Assembly: GCA_003427395.1 (NCBI GenBank)
Contig: BFEA01000711.1
Location: forward strand, 164,831-228,830
Source of the DNA: Chara braunii
Taxonomy: Eukaryota; Streptophyta; Charophyceae; Charales; Characeae
Direction: 5' to 3'
Length of the DNA stretch: 64,000 nucleotides
Part shown: positions 22,126 to 32,290 of the stretch, in pieces
How the letters are laid out: each line of letters starts with the position of its first letter
Position numbering within the stretch: position 1 is the stretch's first letter
Program-made: the position numbers and the translations under genes
Notes under the pieces: generated by a model
What the model was told of the DNA's origin: nothing
The model's database searches: none
The model's input: the letters and a program-made list of their open reading frames with translations, nothing else

Positions 22126-22470
22126 CGTACCCTGAGTACAGATCTATCAGGGAGTAAATGCTCCGGCCGGCGTGCGACTCTGCTAATAAATCGGCTTGAG
22201 GCAGCGAGCCAGCATCCCGGATGGTTACCGCATTCAACCTTTATAGATCTTGAATCCATCTCAGCGTCTTGTTGGGCTTCCGAAAAACGAACCACCGGTT
22301 CGCGTATGCCGACGTCGTAGGTTCTGCGACAAAGGAGTCCATCTTTGCTCGAAGAAGGTCTGTCACTTCCCCCGCTATCCCAAATTCATAGGACGGACCC
22401 TTGTCATTCCAACACTCATGCTCTACCGTGTGGATTTTGACCGGAGGAATTAGCTTCGCGTCTAACCGTC
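22117..22470 (-). pseudogene. N-terminal part of Ty3/Gypsy reverse transcriptase, element C
   Basis: The minus strand reads LIPPVKIHTVEH, then EVTDLLRAKMDSFVAEP, SAYANRWFVFRKPNKTLRW, a stop, then LNAVTIRDAGSLPQAD and SIYSLIDLYSGYDQL. These are the fingers and the start of the palm of a Gypsy-type RT, including the block that carries the first catalytic Asp (LIDLYSGYD). The enzyme would copy element RNA into DNA. The YxDD motif, RNase H and integrase are absent because the element is truncated at element B. Frame changes and at least one stop are present. Confidence 0.75.
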
Positions 22471-23170
22471 ACTTCTTGTGATCACTAAAGACAAATGTCA
22501 GGTGAAACTCCTGGCAGGTCCTTTTGATCAGTCGGGTTAAGAATCCCTCTACCCCTATCTTCATTGTATCAGCTACCTCATCTGGTATCCGATGTCCTTT
22601 CGTTGCTCGCCTCTCTCGAATCACTCGGAGAACTTCCTCCTCCTTCTCCATAGCCTCTTCCTTTGATGTATCTAGCAGGATTGAGACCGGCTTTGCTTTC
22701 TTCCCTACCGGCTTGTATTTTCAAACATTTCCTTCCGGGATCGTTCTCCTAAAAAATGAATAGTCGGGATTACCCTTGCCACTTCTACGATTCGTGGTTG
22801 AATACTGACTAATTTTTCGTTCATACAATATCCCTTTTGCACTTCTCCTTCGAATTTGGTCAGTGTCACCGAGTCCACTCCTACATTGTGGTATCTGATG
22901 GCCTTGATGAGCTGTTACAAATCGGGAATCTCGAGTGCGACTTCTGACACGTTCATACGCACTTCTTTCCGCTTGGGCAGGCTGATCCCAAGTTCGACTT
23001 CTGATTCTCTTTCTGCCAACATAACCCCTAAGACTTCGTCCTCCTGCCTCCTCTTCTTCTTGGGCAGACCCATCTTGATCCATTCCTTCTTATTGAATGC
23101 TTCCTCGATCATGATTTCTACCCTTTCTCTCATACCCTCCATTCCCACAAAAGCCCCCTTCCATGCGCTA
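22471..23170 (-). pseudogene. Linker between protease and RT, element C
   Basis: Broken minus-strand frames reading IMIEEAFNKKEWIKMGLPK, SEVELGISLPKRKEVRM, YKPVGKKAKPVSILLD and IGVEGFLTRLIKRTCQEF. In Gypsy elements with a long Pro-RT spacer, this kind of sequence precedes the RT block. No separate domain recognised. Confidence 0.45.
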
Positions 23171-24275
23171 TTTTCGAAAGATGGTGACCATGTTGCTAAC
23201 TTCCCCTTCGGAGGGTCTCCTCCCATCCCAAGGAGTCAGAGGAGCTCTTTCCGACCGATCACTGGGTCCTCTATGTCTACCATGTACGTGCCATCGTGCA
23301 AGTGCATGCCTATCATTTCCACGTTTGCGCACCACGGTTTCCCGAGGATTATGTTGTGGTCCATGTCCTCCATTATTGTCATCCGTTGAAACGACCAGAT
23401 CGACTCCCTGATTCCTGCCTTGACTGCGCATTTCGTGACATACCCAGCGAACGGGATTCCCCACCAGCTCCCCGGATGCTCCCCGTTACTTCCTTATTTA
23501 CCATACAACCCGTGATTGTTGCGAAATCGCTCCTTATGAGAGTGATTTCCGCTCCCCCGTTTACTAATGCGTCGGTATGATGAGTCATAATCTGGATTTT
23601 CAACTTTCCTATGGGTAGCACATGGAAGCTGAGCTTTGTTCCGGGAGGTGCCCTCATGACCTCGCCACCTTCTCGGTCTGGCAGGCTCAGGCGGATGTCC
23701 GCAAAGACTTTCTCGAGATCCTCCAAATCCCCTCGACTCCTCTGAAGGTTAGCGACGTCTTGCAGAGTTTCCTCTTCCCCTTCCCCTTCCGGTGATTTGG
23801 GGTTTTCGTCTATCTCTACTCGCCGTCGAGTCAACAGTTGTCTAAGCCCTTTGAGCAACCTAGGGCTGACCTGCAGCATGGTCTGAAACGACACCGATAC
23901 CATGGTTCCTAGTAATTTGCTAAGGGTGTCATCGATCTCAGGCATGGTTAAGATCGGGATTTGGTACCTAAACTTCCTTTTAGCAGCGGTAACTTTGTCT
24001 GTAGGTTCCTCTTCCCTAGGCTTCCTATAGACTTTCTCTGGTTCCCCGGCCTCGGGCTCTGCCTGGGGTACGGAGCTTCCAGCAACCTCCTCCATCACGG
24101 TGTCACAAATAATCCTTCTCCCAGCCGTTCCTAGCCGAGTAGTCGCGTTCACCCTATCACGTCCGTCGTTTTCCAAAATGAAGTTCACCTGCGGCCCGCG
24201 GCCCCGAAGTTGATCCCAGATGATATCGATCACCGGCTCAGCCTCCATGCTTGCTATCTCTAGCCCATTAAGCAT
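23171..24275 (-). pseudogene. Retropepsin-like protease region of element C
   Basis: A 298-aa open frame (24275-23379) with a charged N-terminal region, a helical segment (SFQTMLQVSPRLLKGLRQLL) similar in place and style to one before the element A protease, and the active-site block TDALVNGGAEITLI. In the next frame come MDHNIILGKPWC and MIGMHLHDGTYMVDIED, the second half with the ILG motif. Canonical proteases have D-[ST]-G; here N-G-G replaces it, so the catalytic Asp is lost. A frameshift lies near 23400. Confidence 0.7.
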
Positions 24276-24284
24276 GATAATGGC

Positions 24285-25102
24285 TCACCGCATCCCCCCT
24301 GACGAGTTCCAATTCACCCGTTCTCCCTGCGGTCCGAATATCTCTCCCTTTAATGACCTGGTACATCTCCTTTTTAATATATCATGGTTGAGTTTTGGAC
24401 ATGCGCGCACAAAATGCCGCACCGCGGTGCAGTACTTGCATTGCTCATTAGCGGGATCTCTCCGTCTGGATCCTCGATGGGCTACTCCTGGCAGATGTAC
24501 GGCTTCCTGGGGAGGGAGGGCGGGTCGGGATACTTGCGCGTGCATAACCTGTAGCGCGTTCTCCACCCTTTCAATCTTGTTGTCGACTAAGTGCACCCGT
24601 TCATGTAGACTTTCAATCCCCTTCTTTACCTTGTCGCATGTCCTACCGGTTAGATCTATGACCTCCCCTTCCTTAAGCAAGGCCAATGTCTCGGTCACTA
24701 CTGTCTTCTCAAATCCGTTACTGTGTTAAAATCAACATCCCTGGTGTTTACAAACTTGCTCGTCTGTTGGTAAGCCGACATAATATTGTCTTTGTCGAAC
24801 TCGGAGAACTGCCTGAGGAAGTATTTGCTCATTATCTGGTCCGTGACCCTAGGGATCCTTAGTGCTACCAGAGTAAACTCCCGTAGGAAGTCATTGTACG
24901 TTGCAAAGTTCTTCCTCTGAACTGCCGCTAAATCGGTCTCCGTAGCCATTTTCTCCGCTGCCAGGTATTTCCTCATCATCACATCCTGGGTTTCTTTCCA
25001 GGATCGACTCGTGGCTACGATGACCATTATGTCCCACCCCAAGCTCAAAGACACATGCTGCCCCAGGTGGTCCATCTTTTCTTCTTCGGTCCATTTCAAC
25101 AA
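24285..25102 (-). pseudogene. Gag of element C with CCHC knuckle
   Basis: The upstream piece (25102-24698, 134 aa) is a capsid-like helical region: MLKWTEEEKMDHLGQHVSLS, WKETQDVMMRKYLAAE and FLREFTLVALRIPRV. The downstream piece (24698-24285, 137 aa) ends with the zinc knuckle CKYCTAVRHFVRAC (C-X2-C-X4-H-X4-C). The order Gag then protease then RT on one strand is that of a Gypsy-type element. The two pieces are out of frame with each other. Confidence 0.7.
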
Positions 25103-25990
25103 CGCGGCCAGATTCTCGTAATCTATCAGGAATTATGTGATGTTCGCCCCGTCAAACGTCAACTTTTTCTTAGCGTCCGCTAGGTAGCCTTGATTTTTGT
25201 TCAGTGCTCACACGAGGGATGATACTATCTTCCTAAGGCCGCCTTCGGAGCTACTAGCCTCGCCCGCCATACTGGTATCCTGTCCTTCCTTGCCGACCTT
25301 CTGTGCCTCCCTCATCTTTGCAGTTCCTTTCGGGTCGAACCATCCCAACACCCTTTCCCTAAGGCTCCATAGTCCTTCACATCCTCGCGTTACCGCTGGC
25401 GTGGTCGGCAGACGGCTAGCCCTACTATCTATGGCTGGTGGGTTCGTAGCTTTCTCTGCCTCTATCCCCAGGGAGTTTTGTCTCTCCTTCCTTCTTTTGC
25501 TCGGTGTTCCCCCATGGTCACTACCCTTATCCCCTTGCCCAATTCCACCTCGGTCAGTTTTTCGCTCGTCCCGTGGTTCGTCCTGGAGAGGGCCCTTCTT
25601 CATTCCCAGTCATCATTTCCTCAATCAATCTTGCCTTGTACTCCGCGGTCCTTTTTTCTATCTCCGCTAATTTGCGTCTCGCATCCGTGACCCTTACCTT
25701 CTTAGACGCAACTCCCTCTGAATTCTGGGGGCTTGTCCTATCCTTATTTCTGTCCTCCTTGGTTTCTTGAGTCCCTTGCCTGCTTCCCCCGACTTTCCCC
25801 GAGCTTTCCCCTGAGGAGATTTCCTTCCGGTTCCCTTAGGTACCATCCGGATTTATCGATTCTCTATCTTTCTGCCCCTCTTCGCTCTGCACGGCACTGC
25901 CTCCTAAGCCTGGTCCTCCTTCGCTCCTACGGTTATCCGTCTCATCCACCGTTGCCATTTTGCCTAGTTCTGCATAAATCAAAGGATTCC
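25103..25990 (-). pseudogene. N-terminal Gag region of element C
   Basis: Minus-strand text is readable from MATVDETDNRRSEGG (about 25960) through VRVTDARRKLAEIEKRTAEY to the 131-aa frame at 25603-25208, then KKLTFDGANIT and FLIDYENLAALLKW leading into the capsid piece. It is hydrophilic and low in complexity, as Gag N termini often are. Several frame changes. Confidence 0.5.
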
Positions 25991-26552
25991 CCAGGACATA
26001 CGCAGCACGAGGCATTTAGGTTCCAGAGGTTCTGGCTTCGCTGGCTTATCTTTATTCGGATAATAGCCTTCTCCCCATTTCCATTTTCCGATTGCTCCCC
26101 TAAGAAGGAGCCGCGACCGGCCCTGCCGCTCTACCGAGCTATGAGCCATGACTTAGTTCCCTTTATCACAGGCTCGTTTAGAGTGCCCCTGTTCCATTGG
26201 GCCGGCGGGTAGGAGTCCTAGTTAGGCATCCCGCTAGGGAGAGTTTCCCGAGCAGTATTCCCCTTTTTCGACCTCCAGGGTCATGGCAACCACTACGAGT
26301 CTACTCTCCCCCCTTTATTCTCTAACGGTTTTTTATCGTCCGGATCCGAGGTCCTTCCTTATTTCCATCGGTGAGCCCCTGTACGTGGCGGACTATACTT
26401 TATTTGCCCTATTGGCCCGCCTTTGGGTGCTAGTCCTGTTCTTGCCCTCGTGGCCCTTCCGGTTCGGTAGGCTCCTCGAATAGTTGAGCCACCCCCGCTA
26501 GATAATTCTCTCCTATCTCGATTTTCCTCTGGATTATGTGTTCGTATTCCGC
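25991..26552. other. Stretch between modules and Gag in element C
   Basis: Decayed minus-strand text only; no open frame I can support. Plus-strand frames here are antisense to the element. Confidence 0.35.
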
Positions 26553-27254
26553 TCAGGCTAGCCATGGCAACCCAAATATCAGGATATGGATAACTTCCAG
26601 TAATTCATGGGCCATGTTTCCCGAGAACGGCCCATGTTCTACAACAACGTCATAGAACATCCCGATGGTCTGATAGGGGAAGTGGTCTACCCAGATTATT
26701 GTCGAGTCTGCCAACTCTTGCGCCCTTGCGAGGCTCCCAAAGATGAGGTCTATCATCAAACGGGGGACCCGGCAGCTCAGCGGTGTGGTCAGTGCCCTGA
26801 ATTCCCTCCAACCTCTCATTTCCACCCTGGTAAGTAAGTCCACGTTTCTTCTACCCCTGACTAATTGTCCTATCCGCGTCAGCACTTGGGCCGCCCTCTG
26901 AAAGACTGGAGCCAACTCGTGACCTTGCGCTATTCCTGTCCCCAGCAAGTGTTAGTCAGTCTCGGGTAGGTACAAAACACCAATTACCTCTAAATTGGAA
27001 AACAGGTCATCCCCAGGTCCCCGGTTGAGTCTCATCCCCGTCCACTGACATTCTACCAACAGAAATGCGTTGTCTCTCCCCAAAGTCACGGCCCGCCATT
27101 CCACGTCGAAGCCCCGAAAGTTGGCATTCGACGGAAGGGACACTTCCCATCTTCTGTCGTTATTCCAGGGCGGTCCGGGGTACCGGGGCCGGCGTTCAAT
27201 TCGCACATGTCTTGCCTCCATTGTTGTTTCGATAATTTCTTGCATAGTCCACAT
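26553..27254 (-). pseudogene. Tandem 5' module of element C, copy C3
   Basis: Two pieces: 27254-26952 (100 aa; WRAVTLGRDNAFLLVECQW, GVLYLPETD) and 26948-26553 (131 aa; IGQLVRGRRNVDLLTRVEM, YDVVVEHGPFSGNMAHELLE). Both match parts of copy C1 in the same order: TVMLEGEDAFLWIETVWANV, GWVYLSQD and FRLSMEMGPFEGNWAEELTE. One stop or frame change separates the pieces. The family is unknown to me. Its position upstream of Gag is the same as that of the element A modules. Confidence 0.55.
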
Positions 27255-27479
27255 GGAAAGGTTTACGACCCATTCTTAAGCAACTGCCCATCTTCCTACT
27301 GTTTCCTTTCCCACTTATGTCCCCCTTTCCCTTTTTCTGCCATGCCGTCTCATATCTGCACCCACAGTGGTCGGACACCTTCCCTTGTTTCAATCCCCTC
27401 GCATGTCCTGCTAAGCTAATGTACATGCCCCTTTCTTATGTTACACCCTAGTTTGCATGCATCCCCCATACCCCGACTT

Positions 27480-28180
27480 CCCCGCGGTGTTCGATTTCCC
27501 GATCCCTTTAATCAAACCACAGTACCTCAAACAGTCTAAAGACATCATCTACGTAGGATGGAGCGGCCGCCGCCTCCCGGCTAACTATGACGTCCCAAGC
27601 CCCCGCCTCTACCTCTACTAGGCGGTCATACTTGCCTATCCTTAGGCCGGTGAGGACTTCCCCGGCTTTATCTCCGTAGAAGGGCCCATATTTTAACGAG
27701 ATCCTATAGAATTCCTCAGTCAGTCAGACACACTCTATGCGTACTTCTTTCATGGAATCAGCCACTTCTACGATGTGTTTGAAACCCCCAAACCACTCGG
27801 CCACGAATTCAGGCACCCACGCCGTTGTTCGTAGGCCGGGAGGCTTGAGTTCCTTCCATCCCCCTATCACAACTCTACTACTGACTTCATCCCATCCTTC
27901 GTTGGCAAACCTCTTGCCCTCTTTTAGGGTTCGCGCCTCTGCATCCCCTACAAGCTACATTGGATCCTGTCCCGTTGCTAACATAGTGCAAAATAGGCGC
28001 CACCTGTCTTCGGAAAGAACGATCGTCCCGACTGATTCCACTTTGCCTTCTGCTATCTCACCCCATCCTTCCTCTTCCCTTATTGGGTTCCAAATCCGCT
28101 CTATCCCTACATATGATAATCCCGGGGCAACCTCAAACCCACCCCAGTCGCATGTGGTTCCTCACCTCTCATTTTCTGCT
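27480..28180 (-). pseudogene. Tandem 5' module of element C, copy C2
   Basis: A long minus-strand frame with one TAG and one TGA: IERIWNPIREEEGWGEI, KVESVGTIVLSEDRWRLF, GWKELKPPGLRTTAWVPEF, VADSMKEVRIECV, then FYRISLKYGPFYGDKAGEVL. The last block aligns with FFRLSMEMGPFEGNWAEELT of copy C1, establishing a third copy. Apart from these stops it is unusually open for this window. Confidence 0.5.
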
Positions 28181-28454
28181 GGTATAGGCATTTTTACCCC
28201 CTCCCCCTGAGTCGCCTTGGTTCCCATCCCTTGAAGGTGTATTCCATCAGCAATTCCTCGCTAGTCATCTTTTTTCTTCCTGCACAATGTCACGCCACTC
28301 AGTCTCCCTGAGTAAGTCACCCTCCTTAGAAGTCTCAGTCCTCTATCTCATCATCTTCATCCTCATCACTAAAGTCGTCCTCTTCGTTGTAGAACAACTT
28401 CCTCACCCCTTCCAGGAATATCTCCCTTATTGCAATATTTCTGTAGACTATCCC

Positions 28455-29138
28455 CTAATGCACGGAGCTAGGGACAAAGATATTGTCTACGCTAAGGCAG
28501 CTTAGCATCTCAGTCAGCTCCTCCGCCCAATTCCCTTCAAACGGCCCCATTTCCATCGACAACCGAAAAAAGTCTTGCTTAGCGCACTGGTATAGTCCGA
28601 GAGTCGTCATGGACTGGCATATCCGTACTAGCCTGCTTCGGGTTCCGAAGTCCGCATCCACCAGAAAGGGAGGCAACACACATTGCATGGTTCTGACGAG
28701 TTGCCTCACGCTTCCCCTATCCCCAAGTTTCACCCGCACATCTACCCTTTCCATTTTCATTTCCCTCCGCTGACACGCAGCCCATACAACCCCCGCTTCT
28801 GCCTTCCTAAATAACTCGTCCGGCGTATTCCCGAGTGTAAAATCTATGACCATAGCATTCTCCCTGTCTTGTGATAAGTAGACCCACCCCCGGGCTTCCA
28901 CTATTCCTCGGAGCTCCAAATCCATTAAACTCGGCGACAACCTTGTCAAACTGACATTAGCCCATACCGTCTCTATCCAAAGAAACGCGTCCTCCCCTTC
29001 CAGCATTACGGTTTGATATGCTGGCTCAAGATCCGTCCACGTCCCATCTTCCAGGAGGACGACCGATACCCCATCCCTTACATCTACCGGCATTTCTGGA
29101 CCGCTGGTATAGATCGGGGAAGACAACCACCGCGCCAT
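28455..29138 (-). CDS. Tandem 5' module of element C, copy C1 (227 aa)
   Basis: The intact copy. From MARWLSSPIYTSG it runs through VRDGVSVVLLEDGTWTDLEP, the block EGEDAFLWIETVWANVSL, GWVYLSQDRENAMVIDFTLG, MERVDVRVKLGDRGSVRQL and DFFRLSMEMGPFEGNWAEEL. No signal peptide, membrane segment or metal motif. The short DGTWTDLEP stretch resembles DGTIYDLRP of the element A/B modules, and GPFEGNWAEEL resembles their DGTSWLEV block, so the two module families may be remote relatives; I cannot prove this by eye. It is the first module of element C in the direction of transcription. Confidence 0.55.
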   Translation of the reverse strand: MARWLSSPIYTSGPEMPVDVRDGVSVVLLEDGTWTDLEPAYQTVMLEGEDAFLWIETVWANVSLTRLSPSLMDLELRGIVEARGWVYLSQDRENAMVIDFTLGNTPDELFRKAEAGVVWAACQRREMKMERVDVRVKLGDRGSVRQLVRTMQCVLPPFLVDADFGTRSRLVRICQSMTTLGLYQCAKQDFFRLSMEMGPFEGNWAEELTEMLSCLSVDNIFVPSSVH

Positions 29139-31947
29139 CTTGTTTCCAACACTCGACCCCTGTTTTTATAAGAGAGTACCAAACGGCCCCTTCTGGTTAG
29201 GTCAACACTTGTCCTAGATGAGAATTATTTCAGACCCCTCATCAAGGTCTCCCTAGTTTACCTCCCCATTCCTAAGTACCACCTTCCCACCGTGTCCTCG
29301 GTCGGTCATCCATTTCCCCATATTCTTTTCTCTTGGTTCCATTCCAACTGACCTCTATCCTCCTTCCTTCCGATCATCGCTCACTCGTGTTAGACTTAGA
29401 TGGGGAGGCGAGAATAGACTTAGAATTATGCCCCGTCCAACAATCCAAGCTTAATCAATCTTTACAGAGGGGGAACACAAAAAAATCGGGCAATCTCACA
29501 TGCGGGTCGGTTATCTCCTCACTGGCCTATCCCAATATGGTCTCTACACCAGTACTATCGATAGAGTTTTATCCCATACCTCAAGCGCAGCTCAACCGTC
29601 GCGAGCGCGGTACCTAGGCTCCGGCACAGGGTGTTACCCCTCTCCATTTGCCCAAAATATCCCATCCCGTTTTGCCGCTCTTGCCTACCCTCATTGGTAC
29701 CGGGAATTACCCCTACGCACCCCGTTAGGAGCAGTAGTCAGCCGTTCGGGCATTCACTTCTATCGGTCCGACAAGAATCAGTCTTCCCCAAGCCGTGCTA
29801 CGAGAAGCTACTAATCGTCTTCGAGGTTCCTTCCTTGTCCGTATGCAGTGGTACTCCCCCCACCAGCCAACAGGCTAAGCCCCGCCTGAGGAGACGTTTC
29901 GCACCCCGCTCGGGCAAGATCATCGAGCCAAGCTCGTGACCTCCCGGACGAGAATGCTACTAATCAACCGGCATGACAAACTCCCGTCCGACAGCTCGGT
30001 GGCCTGACTTCCACACACGAACACTCGACAACCTCAAAAGAGAGCGACGTTTCGCAACCCGCACCGGCCGGTGCAGACCCATCCCTTCCTTCCGAAAGGC
30101 AGGACGCTCAAATCCCATCATGCAAACACAAGTCCCAAGTGGGACACATAGAGTACAAGTGCCTTTCCCTTGATGCACCCAGCGCTTCTTACCCATAACT
30201 CGCAATTTTCTCTCAGGACAAGTGAGTGTCACTCACCCTACTTTCATACACAGTGGATGGTTCCTTCTCGTGAGAATCTTCAAAGGTGAGCTAGTTTTCC
30301 TTGGAATCTAGCAACTCCCTTCATTCCCTTTCTCTTCATTTGTCTGTTCTTTCATAAGGAGGGATTGTTCCTTCTCGATGACCTGTTGTGTTCATGTTGG
30401 TTCCTTCAAGCATTTCAAAGTGAAAAGTGTATGATGGGCTCAAAGAAGAAGAGAGGAGGGCACCCATCCGGCCGGATCACTCCGCCGCGGGATTTTCATC
30501 GGACCCTGTCCGAAGCCGAAGGACCAACCGCCTGTCAGGTAACCGAAACCCTTCTTTCATACGAAGAGGAAGGGTCGACCTCCGACTTGCCCAAGGCTTC
30601 CCCGAACTGGCGAACGCCAGCACTAGACGAAGGAGGGCTAGAGTCATTCCCCAAGGAGATGGCTAATCCAGTGCATAGCATGCATATTATGCCTCCAGGC
30701 TTGGCCACGCAATGTGCCCAACCACTCTCAAATCTGATTCTCACAAGTGTAAGAGCAAGCACAAGTCCAATTTCCTTATCTTTGGTTGTGTATACGGTCA
30801 TGTGTAGGGCGCCCCATTCGGAATCGCAAGGGTCGGTTTAACCCTATGCCCGTCACCTCCACCATTTTTGTAGGGCCAAACCCCGGTAGACTTTCGAGCC
30901 TTAGTCCACCCCACTGTGGGTCCCAATTGGTTCGGCCCGCCCACGCGCATGCTCAGGGCGCGGGTCATTCGTCCCAAGGTTACCCCCACCTAGTGCTTTG
31001 AGATGGATGGGGGTGGGCCATCGCGGGAGAGAGCTTTGACATTGGGGATGTAGCTCAGCCCTCACGCCGGGTGGCAGTCTCGCTGGTCATTTGGTCAACG
31101 CTGATTTTTTTTTTTTTTTTTTCTTGGTCGTGTTCTCAAGCAAATGCTCCTTCCAAATACGCAGGCAGTCTAGGGGTTCTTTGAGAGTTTTTTTCCCTTG
31201 TGCGCAGGTTAAGCGTCATCCTTAGGCCGTGCACCATTTCCCTAAGCATTGTGATCGTATGACGTCATCGGGGTGCGACGATGCCGTCCTCCCACTCGCC
31301 TCTACGCACCCATTGGGTCTCATAAATCTCATTCAACCCGAATGACGAAGGCCCCTTAGTCTTTTCGGGGCCTTTACATTCATGCACACACAACTTCACA
31401 TTTCCCTTGGCAAGATTGCACTCCATTCTCTCATTTACACTCCAAGTCTCAAACGCAAAGGTCATTTTCATGGGTTGACTTTATGCTAAGGGTCTCGTAG
31501 CCCTTTTGCCCCTATTCCCTTTTCCTTTTGATGCCCAGTTCCTCCCGGCCCTATCCCGCTCAAGGCATCCTTAGCCTTCACTTACCTGCACAATCCCACA
31601 CAAAGCAAAGATCAATACAATCCCCCTGTTGGGGATCAACACATAGCCCTTCCCACATGCCTATCTTCCCACGCTCTTTGGCTGCTCTTTGTTCCCTTTC
31701 TTTGCTCAATCAGTCTATCCTCTTCTCATAGTCATGCAGTCGGGGAAATGGTTGAGTCAAACTGACCTAGCTTCCACTTATACTTTCTCCCGGATTCCGC
31801 TTTTTTTCCCACTTTCTCAACCGTCCTTTCCTTTGCCTTCTTGACCGGCTACCCTTCCCTTGCCCGTTTTCTCCACCAATTGAGGTCTGATCTCTTTTTA
31901 CCGTTCGCACCCTAGCAATGTAGCAAGTGAGGGGAGAAGGGTTAGTC
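29139..31947. other. Gene-poor stretch upstream of element C
   Basis: No frame with supporting homology. Should hold the LTR of element C if present, but no convincing primer-binding site was found. Several short perfect inverted repeats occur, for example AAGGCCCC at 31348-31355 paired with GGGGCCTT at 31367-31374, and the palindrome ATCCGGCCGGAT near 30468. A T tract lies at about 31105-31122. Confidence 0.4.
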
Positions 31948-31964
31948 ATTGCCAAGTGAGCGGA

Positions 31965-32036
31965 GGAGAGAGAGAGGGCAAGGCGAAGAGGGAGAGAGAG
32001 AGGGCAAGGCGAAGAGGGAGAGAGAGAGGAGTGGGC

Positions 32037-32079
<43 letters not shown>

Positions 32080-32080
32080 A

Positions 32081-32137
<57 letters not shown>

Positions 32138-32150
32138 AAGAGAGAGAGAA
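31965..32150. repeat. AG/CT microsatellite
   Basis: Almost pure (GA)n with GGGCAAGGC-containing interruptions at the left end (two copies of a motif around gagagggcaaggcgaagag). The Arg/Glu and Ser/Leu frames across it are composition artefacts. Confidence 0.9.
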
Positions 32151-32185
32151 GGGATTTTTAATCCTAATCAAATCATCACCCCGTA

Positions 32186-32290
32186 GTAGCAGTCAAATGT
32201 CGGTCACCCATCCCATAGTAGTAGCAGTCAAATGTCGGTCACCCATCCCATAGTAGTAGCAGCCAAATTTCGGTCACCCATCCCATAGCG
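32186..32290. repeat. 35-bp tandem repeat, 3 copies
   Basis: The word GTAGCAG starts at 32186, 32221 and 32256, each followed by TCGGTCACCCATCCCATAG. It lies between the AG microsatellite and the 92-bp satellite. Confidence 0.85.

Noticed and set aside
22007-22237. 76-aa minus-strand frame taken as one protein
   Set aside because: Only its first part is reverse transcriptase; the rest is antisense of element B across a junction.
25197-26212. Plus-strand frames of 157 and 159 aa rich in Phe, Leu, Ser and Pro
   Set aside because: Antisense to the Gag region of element C; composition follows from the opposite strand.
27737-28210. 157-aa plus-strand frame
   Set aside because: Antisense of module C2, which is supported by similarity to C1 and C3.
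29333-29939. Plus-strand frames of about 100 aa
   Set aside because: No motif, overlapping each other in different frames, no support.
30849-30867. Possible primer-binding site of element C (minus strand, ACAAAAATGG then TGGAGGTGACGGGC)
   Set aside because: Shares only the AAAATGG start and a GACGGG word with the tRNA-Asp site; fits no tRNA 3' end I can name.
31767-32186. Frames of alternating Arg/Glu or Ser/Leu
   Set aside because: Direct translation of the AG microsatellite.
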